Assembly (NCBI GenBank): GCA_022825895.1
Contig: JAJDVX010000032.1
Location: forward strand, 106,302 to 170,301
Direction: 5' to 3'
Length of the DNA stretch: 64,000 nucleotides
Source of the DNA: Chloroflexota bacterium
GTDB lineage: Bacteria; Chloroflexota; UBA11872
Shown: positions 7,669 to 18,407 of the stretch, one piece after another
How positions within the stretch are numbered: position 1 is the first letter of the stretch
Layout: each line of letters begins with the position of its first letter
Program-made: the position numbers and the translations under genes
The notes under the pieces: generated by a model
The model's database searches: none
Told to the model about the DNA's origin: nothing
What the model saw: only the letters and a program-made list of their open reading frames with translations

Positions 7669-7741
7669 GGGGACGTGGCTCAATTGGTAGAGCATCGCCT
7701 TTGCAAGGCGGGGGTTGGGGGTTCGAGTCCCCCCGTCTCCA
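7669..7741 (+). tRNA. tRNA-Ala (anticodon TGC)
   Basis: The cloverleaf has acceptor GGGGACG/CGTCTCC, anticodon stem TCGCC/GGCGG with loop TTTGCAA (anticodon TGC), and T loop TTCGAGT. The discriminator base is A 7741, and CCA is not encoded (CCC A follows). It is divergent from the tRNA-Ile gene, 99 nt away. A TAGAAT box at 7656-7661 could be its -10. Confidence 0.97.
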
Positions 7742-7805
7742 CCCAGATTCGCACCAGGCCCAACCGTGCTACGGTGCCGGGGTTGGCCTTGGGGGTGGAT
7801 GCCGG

Positions 7806-8258
7806 ATGGACCTGACGAAGGACGTTCCGCGGAGCGGGTACGAGAAGCTGGGCGGGATTGGGTTCCTGCCGCGTTCGATCGACAAGGGACGGGCCCACCT
7901 GGCAGGCACGATGGGCGAATACGTGGTCCTGTGGGGACGCACCGAGACCATGCTGGACTTTCTGGGTATCGAGGTCGACGACTTCATCGAGGCGCTGCGC
8001 ACGCGGCTGACCGACGAGGAGATGCTGGCGTGGGTGCAGGAGCAGATGCAGCCGCGGTCGGCCGAGGAGATTGACGACTTCAATCGCCAGATGGCGACGG
8101 ACGAGCCGCGCGAGGGATCCAACTGGGACTGGCCGCGCTTTCGCGAGTTCCTGGAGGAGTGCGGGCAGGGGCACCGGACGGATATCCGGCGGCACTACGA
8201 CCGGCTGGACCTGGACGAAGGGCGCGAGGTTCCGCAGGGCGGGCGGACGGACTGGTAG
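7806..8258 (+). CDS. DUF5069 domain protein
   Basis: A 150-residue soluble protein from ATG 7806. The N-terminus (MDLTKDVPRSGYEKLGGIGF, then LPRSIDKGRAHL) is the hallmark of the DUF5069 family, in which a conserved D-L-T...PRS...GG...LPR-ID-KAR pattern is found. No catalytic function is established for this family. It starts 64 nt after tRNA-Ala in the same direction, so it could be read through from the tRNA promoter. The protein is rich in acidic residues and shows no signal peptide or membrane segment. Confidence 0.85.
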   Translation: MDLTKDVPRSGYEKLGGIGFLPRSIDKGRAHLAGTMGEYVVLWGRTETMLDFLGIEVDDFIEALRTRLTDEEMLAWVQEQMQPRSAEEIDDFNRQMATDEPREGSNWDWPRFREFLEECGQGHRTDIRRHYDRLDLDEGREVPQGGRTDW

Positions 8259-8657
8259 AGGCCGCGCTCGGACTGATCCGCAGTAGTGGATCGTTTTGAG
8301 CCATGAACGGCGAATCCCTCTCCGACCGGAAATGGGGCACTGCGAACCGAGGTGGTGCGAGGGGATTCGACCGGAAGACCCCTCACCGATTTCGGCCGAA
8401 GACGCCCGAATCTGCCTCTCCCCTCGGAGAGGGGAAGACCGGCGTCCCCGCAGGTCAGTCTTCAACCCACACCGATGCGCTCCTCGAGGGGCAGCAAGAC
8501 GACCGATCACCGCAGGACTGGAGTCTGATCAAGCGACTCGCCACCCTGGTGGACGCGGAGTCTGAAGCCAGTGGCGTAGCCGAATAAGATCGGCGGCCCG
8601 CTTGTTGCCGGTTGTCCGCTGCTTGATCTGAGTTTCTACCAGCGACCGGTCGATGTC
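8259..8657. other. Intergenic region with one dispersed-repeat copy
   Basis: About 400 nt without a convincing gene. Short frames here are translations of a dispersed repeat (8371-8436) and have no recognisable product. The last 40-80 nt may encode the true N-terminus of the downstream glycosylase. Confidence 0.6.
8371..8436 (-). repeat. Dispersed intergenic repeat, copy 1
   Basis: Read on the minus strand it carries CTCTCC-GAGGGGAGAGGCAG, then GATTCGGGCGTCTTCGGCCG and GGTGAGGGGTCTTCCGG, the same core as 58610-58683 and 62246-62320. It includes two short palindromes, CTCTCC..GGAGAG and TTCGGCCGAA. The copies differ by only a few bases. Confidence 0.75.
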
Positions 8658-9284
8658 GTGGCGCGCGAGCTGATTGGGTGCGTGCTGCGGCGCCGGCTGG
8701 ATGGGTTGTGGCTGGGCGTTCGGATTGTGGAGACGGAGGCTTACGGGTTGGACGATCCGGCGAGCCACGCGTACCTGGGACGCACACCCAGCCGTGAACC
8801 GATGTGGATGCCGCCGGGGACGATCTACATGTATCACTCGCGGGCCGGAGCGTCGCTGAACGTGAGTTGCGGGACGGGGCCGGAAGCGGTGCTGATCAAG
8901 GCGGGCGTGCCGGTTGTCGACGCAAAATCGCCGAGGGCGGCGCTGGATGCGATGCACCAGTTTAATCCGGGGCCGGATGGCCGATCGCGGCGTGCGGAGC
9001 GGCGGCTGTGCGCGGGGCAGACGCTGTTGTGCCGGGCGCTGGGACTGACGGTGGCGGAGTGGACGGGGCGGCAGTTCAGTCCGGATCGGTTCTACATCGA
9101 GGCACGTGGGACCACGCCGCGGATCGTTGCCACGTTGCGCCTGGGGATTCGGCCGGAGCGGGACGACGGGCGGCGGTCGCGTTACGTGGATCGCGAATTC
9201 GCCGGTTCGGCCACGAGCAATCCGTTGCGGCGCGGAGCCGTGGCCGGGCGGGACTATTGGGAGACCGAACCTGCGGAGGGTTGA
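8658..9284 (+). CDS. DNA-3-methyladenine glycosylase (AAG/MPG family)
   Basis: A 208-residue base-excision repair enzyme from the GTG at 8658. The active-site segment RIVETEAYGLDDPASHA contains the catalytic Glu and the Tyr/His residues that hold the flipped base. MYHSRAGASLNVSCG and ATSNPLRRGAV are also typical of this fold. Homologues start about 10 residues earlier, with FYxRP. The frame indeed continues upstream as LLDLSFYQRPVDVVARELIG to a TAG at 8577, but with no ATG, GTG or TTG; a CTG at 8619 or 8628 is possible. It removes alkylated purines such as 3-methyladenine and hypoxanthine. Confidence 0.93.
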   Translation: MARELIGCVLRRRLDGLWLGVRIVETEAYGLDDPASHAYLGRTPSREPMWMPPGTIYMYHSRAGASLNVSCGTGPEAVLIKAGVPVVDAKSPRAALDAMHQFNPGPDGRSRRAERRLCAGQTLLCRALGLTVAEWTGRQFSPDRFYIEARGTTPRIVATLRLGIRPERDDGRRSRYVDREFAGSATSNPLRRGAVAGRDYWETEPAEG

Positions 9285-9296
9285 GCCCCGGGCAGC

Positions 9297-10226
9297 CTAG
9301 GCGGGTGGGGCGATGGCTCGGAGGGTGGCGAGTTCGTCGTCGGTAAGGGTGAGGTCCGCGGCGGCGGCGTTGGCGCGGACTTGCTCGGGCGAGCGGGCGC
9401 CAGGAATGGCGCAGGTGTTGGCCGGGTGGGCAATAGCGAAGGCCAGGGCGATCTGGGCCATGCTGCGCCCTTCGCCGGACATTGGACGCAGGGCTTCGGC
9501 GGCGGCGGCGCGCTCAAGGAAGCGCTGTCGGGCGTCGCCAGTGTTCCAGCCGGAGCGCGTGGGATCGTCGAACCGGTGGTCGGGAGCGAACTTGCCGGCC
9601 AGCACACCCTGGGCCAGGGGACCGCGAATCAGGACGCCGATGTTGCGCTCAAGGCAGAGCGGCAGGGCGTCGGTCTCGTAGGTGCGCTCCAGCACGCTGT
9701 AAGGAATCTGGGCGACGTGGCAGCGGCCGTGGGTGTCGAAGTATTCGATTTCGCCGGGGATAAACGAGGAGGTGCCGTAGGCGCGGATCTTGCCGGCCTC
9801 GAGCAGGCGTTCGAAGGCTTCCAGGAAGACGTCGTGACGCGGGTGCTCGCGGATGTGGCACTGGTAGAGGTCGATGTAGTCGGTTTGCAGGCGGTGGAGG
9901 CTGGCATCGCAGCAGGCGTAGATGTGCTCGGGGGTCGTGTAGCTGAACGAGTGGCCGTCGGGCCGGGCCAGGTTGCCGACCTTGGTGGCGACGAAGACGT
10001 GCGGGCGACGGCCGCCGGCGAGGGCCTTGCCGAGGACTTCCTCGCTGCGACGCGGTCCGTAGGAGTCGGCGGTGTCGAAGAGATTGATGCCGGACTCGAT
10101 GGCGGCATGCACAGTGGCGATGGCGTCGGACTCGGGAACCGGCCCCCATTGCCCGCCAAGCGCCCAGCAGCCAAGACCGATGGCGGAGACGCGCCAGCCG
10201 GTACGTCCAAATACGCGGTATTGCAT
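9297..10226 (-). CDS. Aldo/keto reductase
   Basis: A 309-residue NAD(P)H-dependent reductase of the AKR superfamily from ATG 10224-10226. The catalytic tetrad is readable: D51 and Y56 in FDTADSYG, K82 in VATKVGN and H124 in YQCHIREH. The cofactor end shows AIPGARSPEQV. The N-terminal MQYRVFGRTGWRVSAIGLGC is typical of the AKR families related to plant and yeast general dehydrogenases. The substrate is unknown. A small lipoprotein gene lies just upstream on the same strand (37 nt), so both may be co-transcribed. Confidence 0.92.
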   Translation of the reverse strand: MQYRVFGRTGWRVSAIGLGCWALGGQWGPVPESDAIATVHAAIESGINLFDTADSYGPRRSEEVLGKALAGGRRPHVFVATKVGNLARPDGHSFSYTTPEHIYACCDASLHRLQTDYIDLYQCHIREHPRHDVFLEAFERLLEAGKIRAYGTSSFIPGEIEYFDTHGRCHVAQIPYSVLERTYETDALPLCLERNIGVLIRGPLAQGVLAGKFAPDHRFDDPTRSGWNTGDARQRFLERAAAAEALRPMSGEGRSMAQIALAFAIAHPANTCAIPGARSPEQVRANAAAADLTLTDDELATLRAIAPPA

Positions 10227-10262
10227 GGGTATTGTCCTAAGCCGGGTCGTGGATTCCCGCCG

Positions 10263-10463
10263 CTAGAGCCTGGTGTTGCGGCTGCGGGGGTCCTGGTAGG
10301 GGAACGGGTCGTCGCGGCTGCCCTTGCCGCCATCGTCGCCGCCGCAGGCGGCCAACGCGACGGCGGCGGCCATGCCGACGCCCACCAGCAACAGGCGCCG
10401 CCGGGCCAGCGGGCCGCTCCGGGTCGAGACGTCGCTGGACGCTGGGGGTTCAACAGCGGGCAT
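10263..10463 (-). CDS. Small Tat/Sec lipoprotein, 66 residues
   Basis: This small frame starts at ATG 10461-10463 with GAGGAG about 9 nt upstream. It has an arginine cluster (RRR 21-23), a hydrophobic core (LLLVGVGMAAAVAL) and a lipobox LAAC with C40, followed by a polar tail of only 26 residues (GGDDGGKGSRDDPFPYQDPR, ending SRNTRL). The mature part is too short for an enzyme. It may be a peptide anchor or the remnant of a larger lipoprotein. It lies directly upstream of the aldo/keto reductase gene. No family recognised. Confidence 0.55.
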   Translation of the reverse strand: MPAVEPPASSDVSTRSGPLARRRLLLVGVGMAAAVALAACGGDDGGKGSRDDPFPYQDPRSRNTRL

Positions 10464-10722
10464 GACCTGTCTCCTCGAGAATCGCGAAACGTTTGCCGCA
10501 TGGTATCGAACAGGCGGCAAGTTCGACGGTTTCGTCACGCACCAACGGGTTGCCGGGCGAGAATGAATCGTCGACTCCCGGACGAGGGGAGGTCCGCCGC
10601 AGCGTATCGACACCTCAAGCGGCTGTAGCGGCTGCGCAGGCAGCAGACCCACACCATCCACCCCAGGGCTTGGGCACGAGCCGCGGGCTGGGGCATGATG
10701 CGCGCGGTTTCTCCCGGTTGAA

Positions 10723-11736
10723 GTGCCCGTGCCAACCACTACCTCGCAGGTCGTGTTTTTCGAAGGCGGCGCCGTTGCGATCGAGGACATCGCGATTCCC
10801 GATCCGGCGCCGAACCAGATCCTGGTGCGCTCGACCCGATCATTGATCAGCGCCGGGACGGAATTGAACATCCTGGAACTCTCGGCGACGGAACGCCGCG
10901 ATCCCGGGTACGCGCTGGTTGGCCAGGTGGCGGAGGTTGGCCTGGAGGTCGACGGTTACGCCGTGGGTGACCGCGTGCTCACATGCCTGCCGCACCAGGG
11001 CGCCGGATTGATCACCATCGATCCCGATCTGGACGACGTGCCCGCCTACGCGGGGCATGTCCCCGACGACGTCAGCGATGACGATGCCAGCTTTGTGGTG
11101 CTGGGCGACGTGGCGCTGCACGGGGTTCGACGAGCACGACCCGGGCTGGGGGATTCGGTGGCGGTCTTTGGCCAGGGTGGACTGGGGCAGATGGTCACGC
11201 AGTTTGCGCGCATGGCCGGGGCCTATCCGGTCGTGGCGGTCGATCTGTTGGACGAACGGCTTGCGCTGGCTCGATGGTCAGGGGCGACGCACACGGTCAA
11301 CGCGCAGCGCGAGGACGCCGTGGCGGCGGTTCAGGACCTGACGGGCGGCGGGGCGCGAGTGGTGTTCATGGTGACGCGCACACCGAAGATCCTGCCGGAC
11401 TGTATGCGGGCGGCCGCGGCGGGCGGCACGATATCCATGACAGGCAGCCCGCCGGGCACGGTGGAGATTGGCCTGCAGGTGGAACTGCTGCGCAAGGAAC
11501 TGTCGATTATCGGCACATACCAGTCGATGTACCCGCGTGAGCCGTACCACATGTTCCAGTGGACGCGCGCGGCCAACCGGCAGTACATCCTGGACGCGAT
11601 GGGACGCGGCGAGTTCCGGGTCGACCGGCTGATTTCGCACCGCGAGCCGTACGCGAAGGCCGCGGACCTTTATGACATGATCAGGCGCGGCCCGGCGGGG
11701 TGGTTGTCGATCATCCTGCAATGGGACGACGCATAA
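10723..11736 (+). CDS. MDR-family dehydrogenase (zinc-type alcohol dehydrogenase-like)
   Basis: A 337-residue medium-chain dehydrogenase from GTG 10723. The N-terminal GroES-like domain contains LISAGTELNIL (where classical enzymes have a zinc-binding Cys; here it is missing) and GYALVGQVAEVG. The Rossmann part carries VAVFGQGGLGQMVTQFARMA with the GxGxxG nucleotide-binding pattern. The Cys cluster for structural zinc is absent. It resembles the dehydrogenases of sugar and bacteriochlorophyllide type that often accompany Gfo/Idh/MocA enzymes. The stop codon overlaps a strong AAGGAGG for the next gene, so it is the first gene of an operon with the ArsC-like selenoprotein candidate and the RraA-like gene. 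Confidence 0.88.
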   Translation: MPVPTTTSQVVFFEGGAVAIEDIAIPDPAPNQILVRSTRSLISAGTELNILELSATERRDPGYALVGQVAEVGLEVDGYAVGDRVLTCLPHQGAGLITIDPDLDDVPAYAGHVPDDVSDDDASFVVLGDVALHGVRRARPGLGDSVAVFGQGGLGQMVTQFARMAGAYPVVAVDLLDERLALARWSGATHTVNAQREDAVAAVQDLTGGGARVVFMVTRTPKILPDCMRAAAAGGTISMTGSPPGTVEIGLQVELLRKELSIIGTYQSMYPREPYHMFQWTRAANRQYILDAMGRGEFRVDRLISHREPYAKAADLYDMIRRGPAGWLSIILQWDDA

Positions 11737-11747
11737 GGAGGTCGTTG

Positions 11748-12104
11748 ATGGCGCTGCCGACGTTTTATTTCAAGAGCACCTGAACGAGTTGTCGTAAGGC
11801 CCGTGCGGCCTTGAATGCGACAGGCCTGGAATATGCGCCGCGTGACTATGCGCGGAAGCCGCTGACCGAAGACGAGATTCGGGCGATTGCCGGCCCGTAT
11901 CCATTGCGGGAGGTGATGAACCCGCGCAGCCCGTCGTTCCGCAAGCTAGGGATCGAGCGCGACACGATTGACGACGCGGAGGCGCTGGAGTTGATGCTGG
12001 GCAACCAGAACCTGGTTCGGCGTCCCACGCTGGCGGCGGGCGACGTGCGAGTGTTTGGCTTCGACGCGGACGCGTACGAGGAGCTGGCCGGCGCTGAAGC
12101 GTAG
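11748..12104 (+). CDS. Probable selenoprotein, ArsC/Spx-like (UxxC), in-frame TGA at 11781
   Basis: AAGGAGG lies 6 nt before ATG 11748. The frame reads MALPTFYFKST, then TGA (11781-11783), then TSCRKARAALNATGLEYAPR and on without another stop to TAG 12102-12104. Reading TGA as selenocysteine gives a 118-residue protein, the normal length for ArsC/Spx-like thioredoxin-fold proteins. Sec12 falls exactly where the first Cys of CxxC sits (U12-T-S-C15-R-K-A). The C-terminal part (LVRRPTLAAGDVRVFGFDAD) is the family's RP-loop region. A SECIS-like hairpin lies 12 nt downstream. Without recoding, initiation at ATG 11811 would leave a protein lacking its active site. Alternatives are a nonsense mutation or a sequencing error. 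Family members reduce arsenate or act as thiol-redox regulators; the substrate here is unknown. Confidence 0.75.
11789..11823 (+). promoter_or_regulatory. Candidate bacterial SECIS element
   Basis: The apical hairpin AAGGCC-CGTGC-GGCCTT (11796-11812) is a perfect 6-bp stem with a 5-nt loop, 17 nt long, starting 12 nt after the TGA. The loop contains GU, the dinucleotide important for SelB binding in the E. coli fdhF element, whose upper hairpin is also 17 nt and starts 11 nt after UGA. A lower stem TTGTCG (11789-11794) pairs with CGACAG (11818-11823, one G-T). Confidence 0.7.
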
Positions 12105-12155
12105 GCTCCCCGTCGGATATCCTCACGTTCTGGCAGTTCTTTACTGGAGGTCGCC

Positions 12156-12860
12156 GTGGCCCTGACCCAGGCGCAGCTTGACGAACTTCGCGAGATCGAC
12201 ACGCCCACGATTCTGAACGCGATCGAGACGTTCGGGGTCCGGCCGAACACGCTGGGATTCACCGGCACGAACATCCGCTACCTGGCCCCGGATATGGGCG
12301 TGATGCTGGGCTACGCCGTCACGGCGCTGGGCGACACGATGAGCGAAGACGCGCCCAAGAGCCCGGACGGCATGTTCCAGATGTGGGAAGCCGTGGACGA
12401 AACGCCGAACCCGGTGGTGCTGGTGATCAAGGACTTCGGCGATGACCCGACGCACTCGGTGCACGCGGGCGACGGCATGGCCACGCTGGCCCACGTGCTG
12501 GGCGCCGACGGGATCGTGACCGACGCGGCGCTGCGCGACCTGGAAGGCGTGAAGGGCGCCGGTATCAAGCCGTTCGCGCGCGGGCTGGCGCCGTCACATG
12601 CGAACAACCGCATCATTCGCGCGCAGGTGCCGGTGGCGATTGACGGGATGGACGTGAATCCCGGCGACCTGGTGCACGGCGACGAGAATGGCGTGTGCAC
12701 GATTCCGATTGAAATCGCCGACAAGGTCGCGGCGGCGGCGCATAAGATCCTGGAAGGCGAGGAAGCCACGCGCCTGAGCTACCTGGAACCGGGCTTCAAC
12801 CTGGACGACTACGCCAAGTCGCGGGGCCTCACGCGCAAAGACCCGAACCGCGGCTTTTAG
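12156..12860 (+). CDS. RraA-like protein / HMG-type aldolase family
   Basis: A 234-residue protein from GTG 12156 with GGAGG 8 nt upstream. It has the RraA/4-hydroxy-4-methyl-2-oxoglutarate aldolase fold, with the conserved segment GADGIVTDAALRDLEGVKGA (the GxxxxGxxR/D site region) and HGDENGVCTIP near the end. Family members are divalent-metal pyruvate aldolases or, in E. coli RraA, inhibitors of RNase E. In this genomic setting, next to a dehydrogenase, an aldolase or decarboxylase role in sugar-acid breakdown is more likely than RNase regulation. That is inference. The gene is 51 nt downstream of the selenoprotein candidate. Confidence 0.85.
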   Translation: MALTQAQLDELREIDTPTILNAIETFGVRPNTLGFTGTNIRYLAPDMGVMLGYAVTALGDTMSEDAPKSPDGMFQMWEAVDETPNPVVLVIKDFGDDPTHSVHAGDGMATLAHVLGADGIVTDAALRDLEGVKGAGIKPFARGLAPSHANNRIIRAQVPVAIDGMDVNPGDLVHGDENGVCTIPIEIADKVAAAAHKILEGEEATRLSYLEPGFNLDDYAKSRGLTRKDPNRGF

Positions 12861-12954
12861 GGCGAAGGCGACGTAGCGGCCGGCGGTCCCGTGCTCACCT
12901 CCGCGCAGGCGGCTGGAGGGCAACGCGGGACGTTAGCCGCGGCCCGAGGCCGTC

Positions 12955-13710
12955 TTACCGTCGACCCGGGAAGTCCTTCTTGGTGACGATCGGGTACGTC
13001 TTTTCCGTGCTGAGCGGGGTTGGCTCCCTGGCCAGGTCGCCAGACGCCGTGCGATTGCGCAGCAGGTGGATGGCCAGAATGGTGTAAAGGCCGTCATCCG
13101 CCGTCTGGCGGCCGCCCAGTTCGAAGTACTTGGGGGACATGATGGACATGTCTTCCAAGGGAATGTCGGCGGTGGTGCGCTCCTGCTGGCGGAAGCGGCC
13201 GGCGAATACCTCGCAGATCATGGCGTTGCCGCTGGGCATACGGGCGCGCCCGTAGGCCCGACAGACAAAGGGGCGAACCGGGTAGACCTCGCAGCGGTTG
13301 TCGGGCCCGAGCATGGGACAGCGGGTCACTTCGGTGCGGAAGCCCTGGCCGACGGCGCGCACGAAGGCGCTGGGATGCTTGTTGCGCATTCTGAGCCAGC
13401 GGCTGAGCGGGTTGCCGTATTGCTCCATCTGGTCGGTGACTCGCTTGTAGATGGTGAGGCGCTGTTCCTTCGTCAGATTCCGGCGCATCCAGGCGTGGAT
13501 GAGCGCCCATTCCTGTTCGCCCGCGAGCACCTGGTGCATGCAGCAGCGCGCGCAGCCTTTCTGGCACTCCAGGATCGGGTTGTCGCGGACCACGACCTCG
13601 GACCAGCCTTCCATGGCGTCGTAGAGCTCGGGGAGGCTTCCGGCGGACTCGGCCATTCGTGAGTAGAAGGCATGCAAGTCGACGGTTTGGGCGGAGGGCT
13701 TTTCGGCCAA
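12955..13710 (-). CDS. YkgJ-type cysteine cluster (Zn/Fe-binding) protein
   Basis: A 251-residue protein from TTG 13708-13710. The CxxxCxxCC motif (C49, C53, C56, C57 in CQKGCARCC) and the later CPML..RCEVYPVRPFVCRAYG define the YkgJ/UPF0153 family, thought to coordinate zinc or an iron-sulfur cluster. The biochemical role is not known in general. The middle part is helical and arginine-rich. The TTG start has no strong Shine-Dalgarno, and no better in-frame start was found. It is convergent with the RraA-like gene. Confidence 0.85.
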   Translation of the reverse strand: MAEKPSAQTVDLHAFYSRMAESAGSLPELYDAMEGWSEVVVRDNPILECQKGCARCCMHQVLAGEQEWALIHAWMRRNLTKEQRLTIYKRVTDQMEQYGNPLSRWLRMRNKHPSAFVRAVGQGFRTEVTRCPMLGPDNRCEVYPVRPFVCRAYGRARMPSGNAMICEVFAGRFRQQERTTADIPLEDMSIMSPKYFELGGRQTADDGLYTILAIHLLRNRTASGDLAREPTPLSTEKTYPIVTKKDFPGRR

Positions 13711-13800
13711 GATCTGTGCGTCCGGTTGGGTCTCGCCAGAAGTATGGCAATTTCGCGGTGCTTAATTCGACTGGTATTCGGCTCGGCGGGGGACTCGACC

Positions 13801-14691
13801 TCAGTTGACCGGCGTGTATGAGCCCCAGTCCGGTCGCCGGCCGTCCACGTCGTCGACCTGGTAGACCTTGGCCATATCCCAGCTGGTGAGCGCCTGGCCG
13901 GCGTAGCGGCCGACTTTGGGATCGGCGGCCAGCGCCGCAATCACCCGACCCAGAAACCGGGGCGTTTCCGAGACGGCGAAGTCCACATCCTGCTCAATGG
14001 CGTCGCGCCAGTTCGCCTCGGTGACGCCGAAGTGGTCCAACATCCACTCGGAGCGCAGGAAGCCGGGCGTGATGGCCAGCGCCGTGATTCGGTTTTCGTC
14101 GTTGTGCTCGCGGAGTTCGTGGTCGAAGGCCAGCGCCAGACGAATGACCGTGGTCTTGACCAGGTCGTAGTAGAACTGGCGCCGGTAGCCCAGTTCATTG
14201 CCGTCAGTGACTTCAACCACCAGGCCCTGGCCGTGCCCGATCATGAGCGGCAGGGCGAAGTGGCTGGTGATGATGTGGGTGTGGATGGCCTGCCGAAGCA
14301 GGAACAACCCATCCTCGAGCGAATGCTCCCAGAAGCGGCGGCCCCAGACGACGATGTCCTCGCCGCCCCAGATGTCATTGACCAGGATGTCGAGCCGTCC
14401 TTCCTGCTCGTTTCGGATGCGGGCAACGAGCGATTCGACCTGCGCCGGCTCGGTGTGATCGACTTGAACCGCGATACCCGTGCCGCCTGCGGCATCGACC
14501 AGTTCAGCCGTTTCTTCGATCGTTTCCGGCCGCTTCATTGGCGACTGGTGCTGCCGTGTGGTGCGGCCGGTGCAGTAGACGGTGGCGCCGGCGGCGCCGA
14601 GCTCAACGGCGATACCGCGCCCGCAGCCGCGGGTGGCGCCGGCGACGAGCGCGACCTGGCCGCGCAACGGCTGAGGCTGTTGAACAGTCAT
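13801..14691 (-). CDS. Short-chain dehydrogenase/reductase (DHRS1-like)
   Basis: A 296-residue SDR from ATG 14689-14691. The TGxxxGxG nucleotide motif appears as GATRGCGRG (18-26), followed by TVYCTGRTT, as in the DHRS1-like subgroup. The catalytic YxxxK is in YYDLVK, and NDIWGGED replaces the usual NNAG/N region seen in DHRS1 relatives. It is an NAD(P)-dependent oxidoreductase of unknown substrate. The open frame extends another 45 codons upstream, but that stretch is not SDR-like. The 5S rRNA gene ends 124 nt upstream. Confidence 0.9.
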   Translation of the reverse strand: MTVQQPQPLRGQVALVAGATRGCGRGIAVELGAAGATVYCTGRTTRQHQSPMKRPETIEETAELVDAAGGTGIAVQVDHTEPAQVESLVARIRNEQEGRLDILVNDIWGGEDIVVWGRRFWEHSLEDGLFLLRQAIHTHIITSHFALPLMIGHGQGLVVEVTDGNELGYRRQFYYDLVKTTVIRLALAFDHELREHNDENRITALAITPGFLRSEWMLDHFGVTEANWRDAIEQDVDFAVSETPRFLGRVIAALAADPKVGRYAGQALTSWDMAKVYQVDDVDGRRPDWGSYTPVN

Positions 14692-14814
14692 GCGCCGGCA
14701 GGCGGCATGCCAGGCCGCGTGCCGGGACCGAAGCCGGGAGCAATTGGTGTCATGGGCGCAAGTGCCCCGAAAAGAAGAGACGAAGTGAAGAAATGAACGC
14801 GGACGCGCGGTCAA

Positions 14815-14938
14815 GTTTCCCGGCAACGGGCTATCTTCCCACCGGGTTGCCCCGGCAGTATTGTCGCTGCTGACGAGCTTAACGACTGTGTTCGGGATGG
14901 GAACAGGTGTGGCCTCATCGCAAAGGTCACCGGGAAAC
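14815..14938 (-). rRNA. rrf: 5S ribosomal RNA
   Basis: Read on the minus strand it starts GTTTCCCGGTGACC, contains the highly conserved CACACCTGTTCCCATCCCGA and ACACAGTCGTTAAGCTC, and ends GCCGGGAAAC, pairing with the 5' end. The flanking sequence GACGCGCGGTCA on both sides extends the terminal helix as a processing stem. Confidence 0.95.
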
Positions 14939-14954
14939 CTGACCGCGCGTCACG

Positions 14955-14981
14955 CAAAGCTGCAATTGTGCCGACCTAACA
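14955..14981 (-). other. 3' strand of the 23S processing stem
   Basis: CAAAGCTGCAATTGTGCCGA, continuing CCTAACA on the plus strand, is nearly the inverted partner of the leader at 18070-18095 (GTTAGGCCGGCAAAACTGCA, continuing GCTTTA). The two bracket the 23S and would form an RNase III-type stem of about 25 bp with a few mismatches. Confidence 0.7.
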
Positions 14982-14984
14982 GCT

Positions 14985-18069
<3,085 letters not shown>

Positions 18070-18095
18070 GTTAGGCCGGCAAAACTGCAGCTTTA
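18070..18095 (-). other. 5' strand of the 23S processing stem
   Basis: Partner of 14955-14981. Immediately upstream (about 18092-18110) a second small hairpin, TTTACGC-GAAAT-GCGTAAA on the minus strand, is also visible in the leader. Confidence 0.65.
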
Positions 18096-18194
18096 CGCAT
18101 TTCGCGTAAATCTTCACTTGTCAAGGTTCGCAGCCGAAACGCCTAAGCGGTTGGCTGAGGGCCGCTCGCGGATTGCTCCGCGGGGCAACGACCC

Positions 18195-18223
18195 ATCATA
18201 GGCGAGCACCCGCCCGCGGTCAA
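18195..18223 (-). promoter_or_regulatory. Promoter of the 23S-5S operon
   Basis: On the minus strand TTGACC (18223-18218), a 17-nt spacer and TATGAT (18200-18195) form a near-consensus sigma70-type promoter. Transcription would start near 18188, about 120 nt before the mature 23S. It is the best promoter match in the window. Confidence 0.75.
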
Positions 18224-18337
18224 CGGCAAGTTCTCGTCACTTCGCACGTGCGGCCGCCGCTCAGCGCCCGGCCGGGACCCCAACGGGTGTTCACGACGAG
18301 AAATGGCAACGCGTCGCGCGACGAGGCCGGAGACGCA

Positions 18338-18369
18338 CCGAGGCCCGGCGCCTGGGCGCCGGGCCTCGG
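18338..18369 (-). terminator. Strong 14-bp hairpin after the solute-binding protein gene
   Basis: CCGAGGCCCGGCGC (18338-18351), a 4-nt loop and GCGCCGGGCCTCGG (18356-18369) form a perfect 14-bp GC-rich stem. It lies 38 nt beyond the stop of the minus-strand gene. There is no T tract, so it may be a barrier or RNA-stabilising hairpin rather than a classical terminator. It separates this gene from the rRNA promoter. Confidence 0.6.
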
Positions 18370-18407
18370 GATCTGCAACCGCGTGGCGGTTGCGGACAAC
18401 GGCTTGC

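Noticed and set aside
8303..8587. 94-codon frame ending before the glycosylase
   Set aside because: Most of it is the translation of a dispersed repeat that recurs at 58.6 and 62.3 kb, so it is not a gene.
11811..12104. ArsC-like frame starting at ATG 11811 as a complete gene
   Set aside because: This would lack the thioredoxin-fold first strand and the CxxC-type active site, while a better start with a strong Shine-Dalgarno exists at 11748 if the TGA is recoded.
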